From: Sphingobium abikonense NBRC 16140
GTDB lineage: Bacteria > Pseudomonadota > Alphaproteobacteria > Sphingomonadales > Sphingomonadaceae
Direction: 5' to 3'
Length of the DNA stretch: 64,000 bases
Assembly (NCBI RefSeq): GCF_001598335.1
Contig: NZ_BCYT01000019.1
Span: 1-64,000, forward strand
Under the pieces are notes generated by a model. It did no database searches. It was not told the DNA's origin and saw only the letters and a program-made list of their open reading frames with translations. Positions 19,014 to 27,575 of the stretch are shown piece after piece; positions within the stretch are counted from its first letter, which is position 1; every line of letters starts with the position of its first letter. Position numbers and translations under genes: made by a program.

Positions 19014-19074
19014 TTCCTGCGAAGGCAGGAACCCAGCTCCGCCCTCTCGCCTGGGCTCCCGCCTGCGCGGGAGC
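19014..19074. repeat. Double hairpin repeat between hisG and hisD
   Basis: TTCCTGC-GAAG-GCAGGAA (19014-19031) and GCTCCCGC-CTGC-GCGGGAGC (19055-19074), flanking a short CCCAG/CTGGG pairing. This two-hairpin layout is that of the dispersed palindromic elements common in sphingomonad genomes. It separates two genes likely to be co-transcribed, so it may modulate mRNA processing. Confidence 0.7.
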
Positions 19075-19087
19075 ATGGACTGTTGAA

Positions 19088-19750
19088 TCACGCCGCATCC
19101 TTCACCCCCACGGCGGCGCGGAAGGCTTCGACCAGCGGCACCAGGTCGGCCGACCGCATCTTGTAGGCAGCGCGGTTGACGATCAGCCGCGCGGAAATCG
19201 GCATGATGATATCGGTTTCGACAAGGCCATTGGCTTTCAGCGTCGCACCCGACGACACCAGGTCGACGATCCGGCGCGACAGGCCCAGCGACGGCGCCAG
19301 TTCCATCGCGCCATTCAGCTTCACGCATTCGGCCTGAAGCCCGCGCGCCTCATAATAGCGGCGGGTCAGGTGCGGATATTTGGTCGCGACGCGCACATGG
19401 CTCATCGCCGCCGGGTCTTCATCGGCCAGGCCAGCCGGCTCGGCGACCGACAGGCGGCAATGGCCGATATCGAGGTCGACCGGCGCATAGAGTTCGGAGT
19501 AGCCGAATTCCTCCACCACGTCGGATCCCACGATGCCGATCTGCGCCGCGCCATGCGCGACAAAGGTCGCGACGTCGAAGGCGCGCACGCGGATGATCGA
19601 CACGTCCGCCCGATTGGTGGCGAAGCGCAGCGCCCGGCTCTTCTTGTCATGAAATTCCGCCTCCGGCTCGATACCGGCCCTGGCAAGCAAAGGCAGCGCC
19701 TCATCGAGGATGCGCCCCTTGGGAATGGCGAAAGTGAGCGAACGAGTCAT
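19088..19750 (-). CDS. hisG: ATP phosphoribosyltransferase, short form
   Basis: 220 aa. [16 protein letters not shown] at the N-terminus, [12 protein letters not shown] and [14 protein letters not shown] are HisG signatures. It catalyses the first step of histidine synthesis (ATP plus PRPP). At 220 aa it lacks the C-terminal regulatory domain, placing it in the short HisG class, which normally needs HisZ as regulatory subunit; no hisZ is in the window. Start at 19750 chosen over 19762 because [12 protein letters not shown] fits the family. Confidence 0.96.
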   Translation of the reverse strand: MTRSLTFAIPKGRILDEALPLLARAGIEPEAEFHDKKSRALRFATNRADVSIIRVRAFDVATFVAHGAAQIGIVGSDVVEEFGYSELYAPVDLDIGHCRLSVAEPAGLADEDPAAMSHVRVATKYPHLTRRYYEARGLQAECVKLNGAMELAPSLGLSRRIVDLVSSGATLKANGLVETDIIMPISARLIVNRAAYKMRSADLVPLVEAFRAAVGVKDAA

Positions 19751-19960
19751 GACGCGCGGCACTTAAGCGCGAGGGCGCAAAAGGGCAAGGTTTGGGGGCT
19801 GTGACCAAATCAGGACATCGACAAAAGCGAAAAGCGCGATCCAGATGGTGACGCCCACATAAAAGAGGACAGAACTTCCGCCTTTTCGGATTTCCGTCAA
19901 TGCACCGCCACGATATCAAATAAATCTATCGCCCGGCCATCCCGCGAGCAAATTCCTATC

Positions 19961-20044
19961 CGTCATCCCGGCCTTGAGCCGGGATCCCACTGCTTTTTTT
20001 GCGCCAAAATTGAAGCGGGATGCCGGGTCAAGCCCGGCATGACG
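19961..20044. repeat. CGTCAT...ATGACG palindromic element
   Basis: The element begins CGTCATCCCGGC and ends GCATGACG, containing hairpins ATCCCGGC-CTTGA-GCCGGGAT (19965-19985) and TGCCGGG-TCAAG-CCCGGCA (20021-20039). It is a composite inverted repeat of a type widespread in alphaproteobacterial intergenic DNA. It lies just beyond the mnmA stop and could terminate it. Confidence 0.7.
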
Positions 20045-20056
20045 TTGTGAGAAAGG

Positions 20057-21163
20057 TCAAGCCGCCTGCGCCATCGCGCTTTCCGTGCTGGCGATCCAGC
20101 CGCCGCCCAGCACGCGGTCGCCGGCATAAAGGACCGCCGCCTGCCCCGGCGCGACGCCATATTCCGGCGCGTCGAAGATCAGCCGGTCGCCGTCGAGGCG
20201 CGCGGGGACGGGTTTCGCCATGGAGCGGACCTTGGCGGTCAGCGGCCCCGTAAAATCCCCGCCCAGCCAGTTGATATCCGACAGAAGCGCGCCCGACACC
20301 GCCAGCGCCGCCTTTGGCCCCACGATCACGCGACGCGCCTCCGCCTCCAGCCGCACGACATAGAGCGGGTCGGGCTGGCCACCGATTTCCAGCCCCTTGC
20401 GCTGGCCGACCGTATAATGGATCAACCCCTTGTGCCGGCCCAGCACGCGGCCGTCGACATGGACGATGTCCCCGCCTTCATCCGCGTCGGGGCGCAGTTT
20501 CCGAACGATCTTGGCGTAGTCGCCATCGGGAACGAAGCAGATGTCCTGGCTGTCGGGCTTTAACGCGACGGACAGGCCGAGTTCGGCGGCGATCTCGCGC
20601 ACTTGGGCTTTGGGCAGGCCACCCAGCGGGAAGCGCAGATAGTCGAGCTGCGCCTGGGTCGTCGCGAACAGGAAATAGCTCTGGTCGCGCGCCGGATCGG
20701 CGGCACGGTGCAGCTCCGCCCCGGCCGCGCCCTCGACCCGGCGGACATAATGGCCGGTCGCCAGGCAATCGGCGCCCAGGTCGCGCGCGATCTGGAACAG
20801 GTCGGTGAACTTCACGCCCATATTGCATTTGACGCAGGGGATAGGCGTGCGCCCGGCCATATATTCATCGGCAAAGTCGGCGATCACCGAATCGCGAAAC
20901 CGGCTTTCATAATCAAAGACATAATGGGCGATGCCGATGCGGTCGGCGACCGCGCGCGCGTCGCGAATATCCTGCCCCGCGCAGCAGCTGCCCGTGCGGC
21001 CGACCGACGCGCCATGGTCGTATAGCTGCAGCGTGACGCCGATCACTTCCGCGCCGGTCCTGGCCGCGAGCGCGGCGACCACGCTGCTGTCCACGCCGCC
21101 GGACATGGCGACAACGATTCGCCGCCGGTCGAGCGGCGGGGGAAGCTGAAACTCTGGCTGCAT
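20057..21163 (-). CDS. mnmA: tRNA 2-thiouridylase
   Basis: 368 aa. PP-loop [14 protein letters not shown] near the N-terminus, catalytic cysteines in NPC-equivalent [12 protein letters not shown] and in the [14 protein letters not shown] region, and a C-terminal barrel ([20 protein letters not shown]). It thiolates U34 of tRNA-Lys, -Glu and -Gln using sulfur relayed by cysteine desulfurase partners. Start at 21163 ([15 protein letters not shown]); the frame continues to 21199 without obvious coding character. Confidence 0.96.
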   Translation of the reverse strand: MQPEFQLPPPLDRRRIVVAMSGGVDSSVVAALAARTGAEVIGVTLQLYDHGASVGRTGSCCAGQDIRDARAVADRIGIAHYVFDYESRFRDSVIADFADEYMAGRTPIPCVKCNMGVKFTDLFQIARDLGADCLATGHYVRRVEGAAGAELHRAADPARDQSYFLFATTQAQLDYLRFPLGGLPKAQVREIAAELGLSVALKPDSQDICFVPDGDYAKIVRKLRPDADEGGDIVHVDGRVLGRHKGLIHYTVGQRKGLEIGGQPDPLYVVRLEAEARRVIVGPKAALAVSGALLSDINWLGGDFTGPLTAKVRSMAKPVPARLDGDRLIFDAPEYGVAPGQAAVLYAGDRVLGGGWIASTESAMAQAA

Positions 21164-21316
21164 GGGCGCGCATATAGGGCCAAGCGCTGCCGCGCGCAAA
21201 AGTTAACGAAATATGACGCGCTTTCTTCGTTTTACCGCCAGAATGACTCGCAGAACGGGGTGAAGCGTTGGCCGAGTTTACTCTCGATTATCCATTGCCC
21301 GCTACAAGCATCCTCC

Positions 21317-21616
21317 ATGGACTTGAGTTTCCTCCGGGCAGGCGGGCTGACCCCCGCCAACGCCAGAGTGACCGGCTGGCCGCGCGTGCCGGTCTGGCCC
21401 TTCCTGCGCGCCGCCACCGCGGCGGCCCAGGCGGCCAGCCCGACCGCCAAGGCCGTGGCGGGAAGCCTGCGGGGGCAGGATGGAGGCGATGATTGGGTCC
21501 AGGGACTGGCGGATATTTTTGCGCCACGTCCCGGCGGCATGATCGAAGCCGAGCGATTGTCGGGCAGTTTCAACCCGGTGGTCGCAGGTCGTCTGACAAG
21601 GGGACAGGAGGAATGA
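21317..21616 (+). CDS. Small hypothetical protein upstream of sciP
   Basis: About 99 aa from ATG 21317 (MDLSFLRAGGLTPANARVTG...); an earlier in-frame GTG at 21260 would add 19 residues. No domain is recognised. Third-codon positions are strongly G/C-biased, as in neighbouring genes, which supports coding, but there is no clear Shine-Dalgarno. The region 75-98 (EAERLSGSFNPVVAGRLTRG) is the most structured-looking part. It ends 104 nt before sciP on the same strand. Low confidence that it is expressed. Confidence 0.4.
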   Translation: MDLSFLRAGGLTPANARVTGWPRVPVWPFLRAATAAAQAASPTAKAVAGSLRGQDGGDDWVQGLADIFAPRPGGMIEAERLSGSFNPVVAGRLTRGQEE

Positions 21617-21720
21617 AGCCGGTGTTTACCTTCGCGCTTTAGCCCCTGTTCAGGGCTGATGGAGATAACAGGGTTTCACGGCAGAGTTCGGCAAGGCCAG
21701 CGCCGCAAATTGAGGTAAGA

Positions 21721-22020
21721 ATGATCGAGAACCAGAAAATCAGGCCAGCCCAGGTCGTCGGTCCGCTCGGAGAGCCGCTGACGCTCGACAGCCTGCCGCC
21801 GCGCGACACGACGCGATGGGTGGTGCGGCGCAAGGCCGAAGTGGTCGCCGCCGTCAATGGCGGCCTGCTCAGCGTGGATGAAGCCTGCGCCCGCTATAAT
21901 CTGACGCTGGAGGAATTTGCCGGCTGGCAGCGCGCGGTCGACCGGTCGGGCATGCACGGCCTGCGTGTGACGCGCATCCAATATTATAAGTCGCTCTACG
22001 AGCGGCAGCAGAAATACTGA
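21721..22020 (+). CDS. sciP: CtrA inhibitor SciP (DUF1153)
   Basis: 99 aa. The core RWVVRRKAEVVAAVNGG ... DEACARYNLTLEEFAGWQRA is the DUF1153/SciP signature, a helix-turn-helix-like domain. In Caulobacter SciP is a small protein that binds CtrA and blocks transcription of CtrA-dependent cell-cycle genes. That function is inferred by family. GAGGTAAG precedes the ATG. A strong terminator follows at 22072. Its presence makes CtrA-site searches in this genome meaningful. Confidence 0.93.
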   Translation: MIENQKIRPAQVVGPLGEPLTLDSLPPRDTTRWVVRRKAEVVAAVNGGLLSVDEACARYNLTLEEFAGWQRAVDRSGMHGLRVTRIQYYKSLYERQQKY

Positions 22021-22071
22021 CCTCCCCCGGCTGATCGCCGCCCCTGCGGCAAGGACGACAGCTTATCCTTA

Positions 22072-22106
22072 AAGCCGCCGGCGCGCTCCGGCGGCTTCTT
22101 TTCTTT
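22072..22106 (+). terminator. Rho-independent terminator of sciP
   Basis: Perfect 10-bp stem AAGCCGCCGG / CCGGCGGCTT with a 6-nt loop, followed by CTTTTCTTT. Clear intrinsic terminator for plus-strand transcription. Confidence 0.9.
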
Positions 22107-22179
22107 GGCGCATGAAAAAGCCTGCTCTAACGGGCGGAAAGCGAAGATGGTTTCAATCCCGGAATCATTTTTGTGCGAT

Positions 22180-22204
22180 GGAACGCGATGCCCCTTGCTC
22201 CGTT
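22180..22204 (+). promoter_or_regulatory. EcfG-type general stress promoter
   Basis: GGAAC (22180-22184), exactly 16 nt, then CGTT (22201-22204): the consensus GGAAC-N16/17-CGTT recognised by the alphaproteobacterial general stress sigma factor EcfG. It is 44 nt upstream of a GlsB/YmgE-type small membrane protein gene, a family typically induced by stress. Sequence match is direct; control by EcfG is inferred. Confidence 0.8.
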
Positions 22205-22248
22205 GAATAGGCACCCAACCCGATGGGGGCCTGGTCAAGGAGAGTAAC

Positions 22249-22503
22249 ATGGGAATCATCTTGTGGCTGATCGTCGGCGGCATCATCGGCTGGCTTGCCA
22301 GCATGGTCATGCGCACTGACGCACAGCAGGGCATCTTGCTCAATATCGTCGTCGGCATCGTCGGCGCGTTCATCGGCGGCCTGATCTTCAGCGGCGGTTC
22401 GATCAATGACGGCCTGACCGTCTACAGCTTCCTCGTGTCGCTGGTCGGCGCGATCATCCTGCTGGCGATCGTCAATCTGGTGCGTCGCGGCTCGATGCGC
22501 TAA
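22249..22503 (+). CDS. GlsB/YeaQ/YmgE family stress membrane protein
   Basis: 84 aa with three hydrophobic helices (WLIVGGIIGWLASMVM; ILLNIVVGIVGAFIGGLIF; FLVSLVGAIILLAIVNL), the Transgly_assoc family. Members are small inner-membrane proteins induced by osmotic, acid or general stress; molecular function unknown. Preceded by AAGGAGAG 5 nt from the ATG and by a consensus EcfG promoter, and followed by a strong terminator, so it is a self-contained stress-response transcription unit. Confidence 0.93.
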   Translation: MGIILWLIVGGIIGWLASMVMRTDAQQGILLNIVVGIVGAFIGGLIFSGGSINDGLTVYSFLVSLVGAIILLAIVNLVRRGSMR

Positions 22504-22524
22504 GCGCGAAAGCGCCTTAATCCT

Positions 22525-22556
22525 AAAAGGCCGTGCCCGCCGGGCGCGGCCTTTTT
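22525..22556. terminator. Bidirectional terminator between two GlsB-like genes
   Basis: AAAAGGCCG and CGGCCTTTT pair around an inner CCCG/CGGG stem; a T-run follows on plus and an A-run precedes it, so it can end transcription from both the plus-strand glsB-like gene and the convergent minus-strand one. Confidence 0.88.
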
Positions 22557-22565
22557 TGCGTGCGC

Positions 22566-22814
22566 TTAACGCCGGGCGATAGTCAGCCGATACAATATCA
22601 AGATCGCCGCCGATCCCATTAAAGCCGCAATAAAACCCGCTCTCTGATCCGCGCCGTAAAGCCCCATCAGTCTACCCGTGAAGCCTGCGAGCAACGCGCC
22701 CGCGATCCCCAGCAAAATCCTCACCACATGACCGCCCGGATCGCGCGCCGGCATCCGGAAACCCGCCACCACGCCCGCAAGTAGGCCGATGACAATCCAC
22801 CCCAGCACGTCCAT
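22566..22814 (-). CDS. Second GlsB/YeaQ-like small membrane protein
   Basis: 82 aa with three helices: WIVIGLLAGVVAGF, ILLGIAGALLAGFTGRLMG and GFIAALMGSAAILILYRL. Glycine-rich pattern GxxxG in the first two matches the Transgly_assoc family. It converges on the first GlsB-like gene across a shared terminator. Unlike that gene, no GGAAC-N16-CGTT promoter was found in the upstream region. Function unknown. Confidence 0.8.
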   Translation of the reverse strand: MDVLGWIVIGLLAGVVAGFRMPARDPGGHVVRILLGIAGALLAGFTGRLMGLYGADQRAGFIAALMGSAAILILYRLTIARR

Positions 22815-22969
22815 GACGCACTCCCCTCATGCCTGAATATGCGACCCGCGCGGATAGCGCCACAAAAGCGCGCGGTTGGCAAGTCGATGCGCTATCGAAA
22901 CGGCCCAATCCGTGCTATGGCGTCGCCACGACGAAAGGCCCGGTTAAGGCTGGCCGACGGTCACATTAT

Positions 22970-23057
22970 CGCTTTGCCCTGTCCCCTGCCCCCATGATAA
23001 ATGGGCTTGAGGCAGGTGATATATTCATATAACACAGTCGCCAACAGGGGCAAAGCG
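22970..23057 (+). promoter_or_regulatory. RND operon promoter region with 20-bp palindrome and leader inverted repeat
   Basis: GTGATATATTCATATAACAC (23016-23035) is an imperfect palindrome (8 of 10 pairs) overlapping the best -10-like sequence (TATAAC, 23028-23033); a TTGAGG -35-like element is at 23007-23012. CGCTTTGCCC (22970-22979) and GGGCAAAGCG (23048-23057) form a perfect 10-bp inverted repeat that brackets the region. This looks like an operator-controlled promoter of the efflux genes; the regulator is not encoded nearby. Confidence 0.45.
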
Positions 23058-23076
23058 CCGGAGAGATGGAATCGGC

Positions 23077-24246
23077 ATGAACTACGAAACCCAGCTGCTG
23101 GGCGACTCGGCAATCATCATGGACGGGGATGATCGGCGCCGCAGCAGGAAGAAGCTCATCATCGGCGCTGGTGTCGTCGTTGCGCTGATCGCGGTCGCCG
23201 CCGCCATTTCGATGCGCGGCGGTGATACTGCCGTGACGCCTGCGCCGGGAGCGGTCGCGCCGGTCGTCACCGTCACCAGCCCTGGCCAGTCGACGGTCGC
23301 CCGCACCGTGCGCGCCACGGGCTCGCTCGCCGCGCGCGTCGACATGCCGGTCGGCGTCGTGGGCGAAGGCGGCATGGTCAGCCGCGTTCTGGTTCAGCCG
23401 GGCGACTGGGTGAAGGCGGGCCAGACGCTCGCGACGATCGAACGGTCGGTGCAGAGCGAGCAGGTGCGCTCGCTCGCCGCGCAGGTCGAGGTCGCCCGCG
23501 CCGACGCCAAGCTCGCCCAGGCGCAGCTTGATCGCGCCAAGGCGCTGGTCGGCCGCGGCTTCATCAGCGCCGCCGACATCGACCAGCGCACCGCCACCCG
23601 CGACCAGGCGGAGGCGCGCGTGCGCGTCGCCCAGGCGCAACTGGCCGAACAGCGCGCCCGGACGGGCCGACTGGATATTCGCGCGCCTGCCGCCGGACTG
23701 GTGCTGACGCGGTCGGTCGAACCGGGTCAGATCGTGCAGGCGGGCAGCGGCGTGCTGTTCCGCATGGCCAAGGGCGGCGAGATGGAAATGCAGGCGCAGG
23801 TCGCGGAGGGTGACCTCGCAACGCTGCGTCCCGGCAACAGCGCCGTCATCACCCCCATTGGCAGCGATGTGCAGCTGACGGGTCGCGTCTGGCAGGTGTC
23901 GCCCGTGGTCGATCCCCAGACGCGCCAGGGCATCGCGCGCATCGCCATTCCCTACAGCAAGGCGGTCCGTCCGGGCGGCTTTGCCTCCGCCACCATCACC
24001 AGCGGATCGGGCAGCGCCCCGCTGCTGCCGGAATCGGCGGTGCAGAGCGATCCCAAGGGCAGTTTCGTCTATATCGTCAATGGCAAGAATCAGGTCGAAC
24101 GGCGCAATGTCACGGTGGGTCAGGTGTCCGATGACGGCGTCGCCATCACCAGCGGCATCACCGGCGCGGAAAAGATCGTGACCTCGGCCGGCGCCTTCCT
24201 GACGCCGGGGCAGAAGGTGAAGCCGGAGCTGGCGAAGGGTCGCTGA
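23077..24246 (+). CDS. RND efflux periplasmic adaptor (membrane fusion protein)
   Basis: 389 aa. A cytoplasmic N-terminus (~25 aa, DDRRRSRKK) precedes one signal-anchor helix (LIIGAGVVVALIAVAAAI). Then a split biotinyl-lipoyl domain (MVSRVLVQPGDWVKAGQTLATI ... GLVLTRSVEPGQIVQAG), a helical hairpin of about 70 residues (AAQVEVARADAKLAQAQLDRA), beta-barrel and membrane-proximal domains. It bridges the RND pump to an outer-membrane channel. The permease gene starts 78 nt downstream. No TolC-like gene is adjacent, so a channel encoded elsewhere must be used. Confidence 0.94.
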   Translation: MNYETQLLGDSAIIMDGDDRRRSRKKLIIGAGVVVALIAVAAAISMRGGDTAVTPAPGAVAPVVTVTSPGQSTVARTVRATGSLAARVDMPVGVVGEGGMVSRVLVQPGDWVKAGQTLATIERSVQSEQVRSLAAQVEVARADAKLAQAQLDRAKALVGRGFISAADIDQRTATRDQAEARVRVAQAQLAEQRARTGRLDIRAPAAGLVLTRSVEPGQIVQAGSGVLFRMAKGGEMEMQAQVAEGDLATLRPGNSAVITPIGSDVQLTGRVWQVSPVVDPQTRQGIARIAIPYSKAVRPGGFASATITSGSGSAPLLPESAVQSDPKGSFVYIVNGKNQVERRNVTVGQVSDDGVAITSGITGAEKIVTSAGAFLTPGQKVKPELAKGR

Positions 24247-24324
24247 GGCGACAGGGTCGGTCCCGGCCCGGCAAGGACAGACAAAGCGATCGCCAAGGTT
24301 GGCGGTCGGTGAAGGAAGCGCGTC

Positions 24325-27300
24325 ATGAACTTTCGCAACATTTCCGCATGGTCGATCCGTAATCCGGTGACGCCGCTGGTGCTGTTCGCCGCCCTGGTGC
24401 TGGCGGGCGTCGTCAGCTTCATGCGGATGGACGTGAACCAGAATCCCGACGTCAGCTTCCCCATGGTCAGCGTCACCGTGGTCCAGCCGGGCGCCGCACC
24501 GACCGAGCTGGAAACCCAAGTCACGCAGCGCGTCGAGGCCGCCGTCCGCGGCATCAGCGGGGTGGAGGACATCACCTCCTTCGCGTCCGAAGGCCAGTCG
24601 CTCACCAACGTCCAGTTCCAGATCGGCACCCCGGTCGACCGCGCGGTCAATGACGTCAAGAACGCCGTCGACCAGATTCGCAGCGACCTGCCGCAGGGCA
24701 TATTGGAGCCGCAGGTCCAGCGAATCGACGTGGATGGCGGCCCGATCGCCTATTTCAGCGCCGAAGCGACCGACATGACGCTGGAGGAATTGTCCTGGTA
24801 TGTGGACAATACCATCGCCAAGCGCCTGCTGAGCATCAGCGGGATGGCGGCGGTCAATCGCGGCGGCGGCGTCAGCCGCGAAATCCGCGTGATCCTCGAT
24901 CCCGCCAAGCTCCAAGCCTATGGCATCACCGCCGCGCAGGTGAATGCGCAACTGCAACAGGTGAACATCAATTCGGCGGGCGGCCGCACCGAAATCGCGG
25001 GCGCCGAACAATCGATCCGCGTTCTGGGCAATGCCCGCAACGCCACCGCGCTGGGCGAAACCCAGATCGCCATTTCCGGCGGCCGCACCGTCAAGCTCGC
25101 CGACCTTGCCACCGTGCGCGACATGTATGCCGAACAGCGCAGCCTGTCGCTGATGAACGGCCGTCAGGTGACAAGCTTCAGCATCGCCAAGGCCAAGGGC
25201 GCATCGGACGTCACCGTCTATGACGAAGCGATGAAGGTGCTGGACCAGCTGAAAAAGGAAAATCCCAAGGTCCAGTATAAGCAGCTTTACAGCAGCGTCG
25301 AATATACGCGCGGCCAGTATCACAGCGCCATGTCGGCGATGATCGAAGGCGCGGTGCTGGCGGTCGTCATCGTCTTCTTGTTCCTGCGCGACTGGCGCGC
25401 GACGATGATTTCCGCGCTCGCCATTCCCTTGTCCGCGATTCCGTCCTTCTGGTTCATGGATATGATGGGCTTCACGCTGAACGGCATCTCGCTGCTGGCA
25501 TTGAGCCTGGTCGCGGGCGTGCTGGTCGATGACGCGATCGTGGAGATCGAAAATATCGTGCGCCACATGCGCATGGGCAAATCCGCCTATCAGGCGTCGA
25601 TCGACGCGGCGGACGAGATTGGCCTCGCCGTCCTGGCCACCACCATGGCGATTGTCGCGGTCTTCCTGCCCGTCGCGCTGATGCCGGGCCTTGCCGGCCA
25701 GTTCTTCATCCAGTTCGGCATGACCGTGGTCGTGTCCGTCCTTATGAGCCTTGCGGTCGCGCGGCTTATCACCCCCATGGTCGCAGCCTATTTCCTCAAG
25801 GCCCATGGTGAAGCGAGCCATGGCGAAGGCTGGATGATGGACCGCTATATGGGCGTGCTGCGCTGGTCGCTCGAAGACCGCAGGGCCAAGGCGCGCCACG
25901 CGCGCGGCGGCGTGCGCAATCATCTGGCCGGCTTTTTCACCGACCACCGAGTCTGGACGCTGGGCGCGGGCGTCCTGGCCTTCATCGCCACGATCGCCGC
26001 CTTCGCCACGCTGCCCATGACGTTCCAGCCGACGATCAACACCGATTTCAGCCAGGTGAAGATCGAAACCGTGCCGGGCAGCACGCTGGAACAGACCACC
26101 GCGATCACGCGCAAGGTCGCCGACATGCTGGCGGCCGACACGCAGACGGTCGAAGCCGCCTTTGCCGACATCAATCCGACCAGCGCCGATATTTTTCTGA
26201 CGCTCAAGAAGGATCGGCCGATGACGTCGGTGGAATGGGAACGCAAGGTTGCGCCCAAATTCCAGACGATCGCCGACGCGCGCGTCAATTTCCAGTCGCA
26301 ATCGGGCGGCGGCTTTGGTCGCGACGTCATCATGATGTTCGGATCGGACGATCCGGCGCTGCTGGAACGCACCGCCAACAAGCTGGTCGGGGAAATGAAG
26401 GGCCTCAAGGAACTGCGTGACCCACGCGTCCAGGGCGACATGCAGCGGCCCGAAATCATCATCGAGCCGCGCATGGACCTCGCCGCCAGCATGGGCGTGA
26501 CGACGGCGGCGCTCAGCCAGTCGATCCGTATCGCCACCATCGGCGATATCGACCAGAATGTCGCCAAATTCTCGCTGTCGGACCGCCAGATCCCGATCCG
26601 CGTGTCCCTGTCCGAAGACAGCCGGCGCGACCTGTCGACGATCCAGAACATGCCCGTGCCTACAGTATCGGGCGGCACCGTGCCGCTGCGCGTGGTGGCC
26701 GATATCAGCTTCGGCGCCGGGCCAACCCAGATCCGCCGCTACAACCAGATCCGCCGCATCGTCGTCGGCGCCGACCTCGCCCCCGGCCTCGTCACCAGCC
26801 AGGCGATGACCAAGATCAACGCGCTACCGACGATGAAGGCGATCAACGAAGGCCGCATTCAGGGCGTGCAGAAGATCAACGCGGGCGACGCCAAATGGCA
26901 GCTGGAAATGCTCCAGAACTTCGTGATCGCCGTCTTTTCGGGCGTGTTGCTGGTGCTCGCTGTGCTGGTCCTGCTGTACAAGCGGATCATGCCGCCCTTC
27001 GTCAACCTTGGCTCGCTGTTGCTGGCGCCGCTTGGCGGGGCGTTGGCGCTGCATGTCGCGGGGCAACCGCTGTCGATGCCCGTCTTCATCGGCCTGCTGA
27101 TGCTGCTGGGCATCGTTGCAAAGAATTCCATCCTCGTCATCGACTTCGCGCTCGAGGAAATGGAAAAGGGCGTGCCCAAGAAGGAAGCGATCATCGATGC
27201 CGGCCACAAGCGCGCCCAGCCGATCGTCATGACCACGGTGGCGATGGTCGCGGGCATGGTGCCCACCGCCCTGTCGCTGTCGGGCGATGCCGCCTGGCGC

Positions 27301-27492
27301 GCGCCCATGGGCATCACCGTGATCGGCGGCCTCATCCTGTCGACCATCCTGACGCTGGTCATCGTGCCGGCGGTGTTCAGCCTGGCGATCGGTCTGGAAA
27401 GCTGGGTCGGTCCGCGCCTGGGTCGCGGGTTGCTCACCTACAAGCCCGGTGACGACGGGCGGCCGGTGCCTGGCCATGCGCCCGCCGAATGA
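24325..27492 (+). CDS. RND family multidrug efflux permease
   Basis: 1055 aa, HAE-type RND transporter. The first helix ([20 protein letters not shown]) is followed by a large periplasmic porter loop ([17 protein letters not shown]), a helix bundle with the proton-relay aspartate pair in [16 protein letters not shown], a second porter loop and a final bundle ([19 protein letters not shown]). Twelve helices expected. It exports hydrophobic compounds using the proton gradient, paired with the adaptor upstream. An unusually Ala/Arg-rich cytoplasmic segment (~residues 510-540) lies between the two halves. Substrate cannot be deduced from sequence. Confidence 0.96.
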   Translation: MNFRNISAWSIRNPVTPLVLFAALVLAGVVSFMRMDVNQNPDVSFPMVSVTVVQPGAAPTELETQVTQRVEAAVRGISGVEDITSFASEGQSLTNVQFQIGTPVDRAVNDVKNAVDQIRSDLPQGILEPQVQRIDVDGGPIAYFSAEATDMTLEELSWYVDNTIAKRLLSISGMAAVNRGGGVSREIRVILDPAKLQAYGITAAQVNAQLQQVNINSAGGRTEIAGAEQSIRVLGNARNATALGETQIAISGGRTVKLADLATVRDMYAEQRSLSLMNGRQVTSFSIAKAKGASDVTVYDEAMKVLDQLKKENPKVQYKQLYSSVEYTRGQYHSAMSAMIEGAVLAVVIVFLFLRDWRATMISALAIPLSAIPSFWFMDMMGFTLNGISLLALSLVAGVLVDDAIVEIENIVRHMRMGKSAYQASIDAADEIGLAVLATTMAIVAVFLPVALMPGLAGQFFIQFGMTVVVSVLMSLAVARLITPMVAAYFLKAHGEASHGEGWMMDRYMGVLRWSLEDRRAKARHARGGVRNHLAGFFTDHRVWTLGAGVLAFIATIAAFATLPMTFQPTINTDFSQVKIETVPGSTLEQTTAITRKVADMLAADTQTVEAAFADINPTSADIFLTLKKDRPMTSVEWERKVAPKFQTIADARVNFQSQSGGGFGRDVIMMFGSDDPALLERTANKLVGEMKGLKELRDPRVQGDMQRPEIIIEPRMDLAASMGVTTAALSQSIRIATIGDIDQNVAKFSLSDRQIPIRVSLSEDSRRDLSTIQNMPVPTVSGGTVPLRVVADISFGAGPTQIRRYNQIRRIVVGADLAPGLVTSQAMTKINALPTMKAINEGRIQGVQKINAGDAKWQLEMLQNFVIAVFSGVLLVLAVLVLLYKRIMPPFVNLGSLLLAPLGGALALHVAGQPLSMPVFIGLLMLLGIVAKNSILVIDFALEEMEKGVPKKEAIIDAGHKRAQPIVMTTVAMVAGMVPTALSLSGDAAWRAPMGITVIGGLILSTILTLVIVPAVFSLAIGLESWVGPRLGRGLLTYKPGDDGRPVPGHAPAE

Positions 27493-27575
27493 ATGCACCC
27501 GGCCAGGCGGCAATGACTGTTCGACCAAAAGAGAGGCTTGCCTGAACGAAACGGGCGCGTAACCGTTTCCTGCCC

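Noticed and set aside
17690..19804. 704-codon plus-strand frame across hisD and hisG
   Set aside because: Spans two clear minus-strand genes and a palindromic repeat; composition is that of an antisense shadow.
22112..22210. Short ORF starting MKKPALTGGKRR between sciP terminator and glsB
   Set aside because: It overlaps the EcfG promoter, starts directly after a terminator T-run, and has no Shine-Dalgarno.
22966..26301. 1111-codon open frame antisense to the RND adaptor and permease
   Set aside because: High GC3 leaves antisense frames open; the product is His/Arg/Gly-rich without domains, and the plus strand holds two complete RND proteins.
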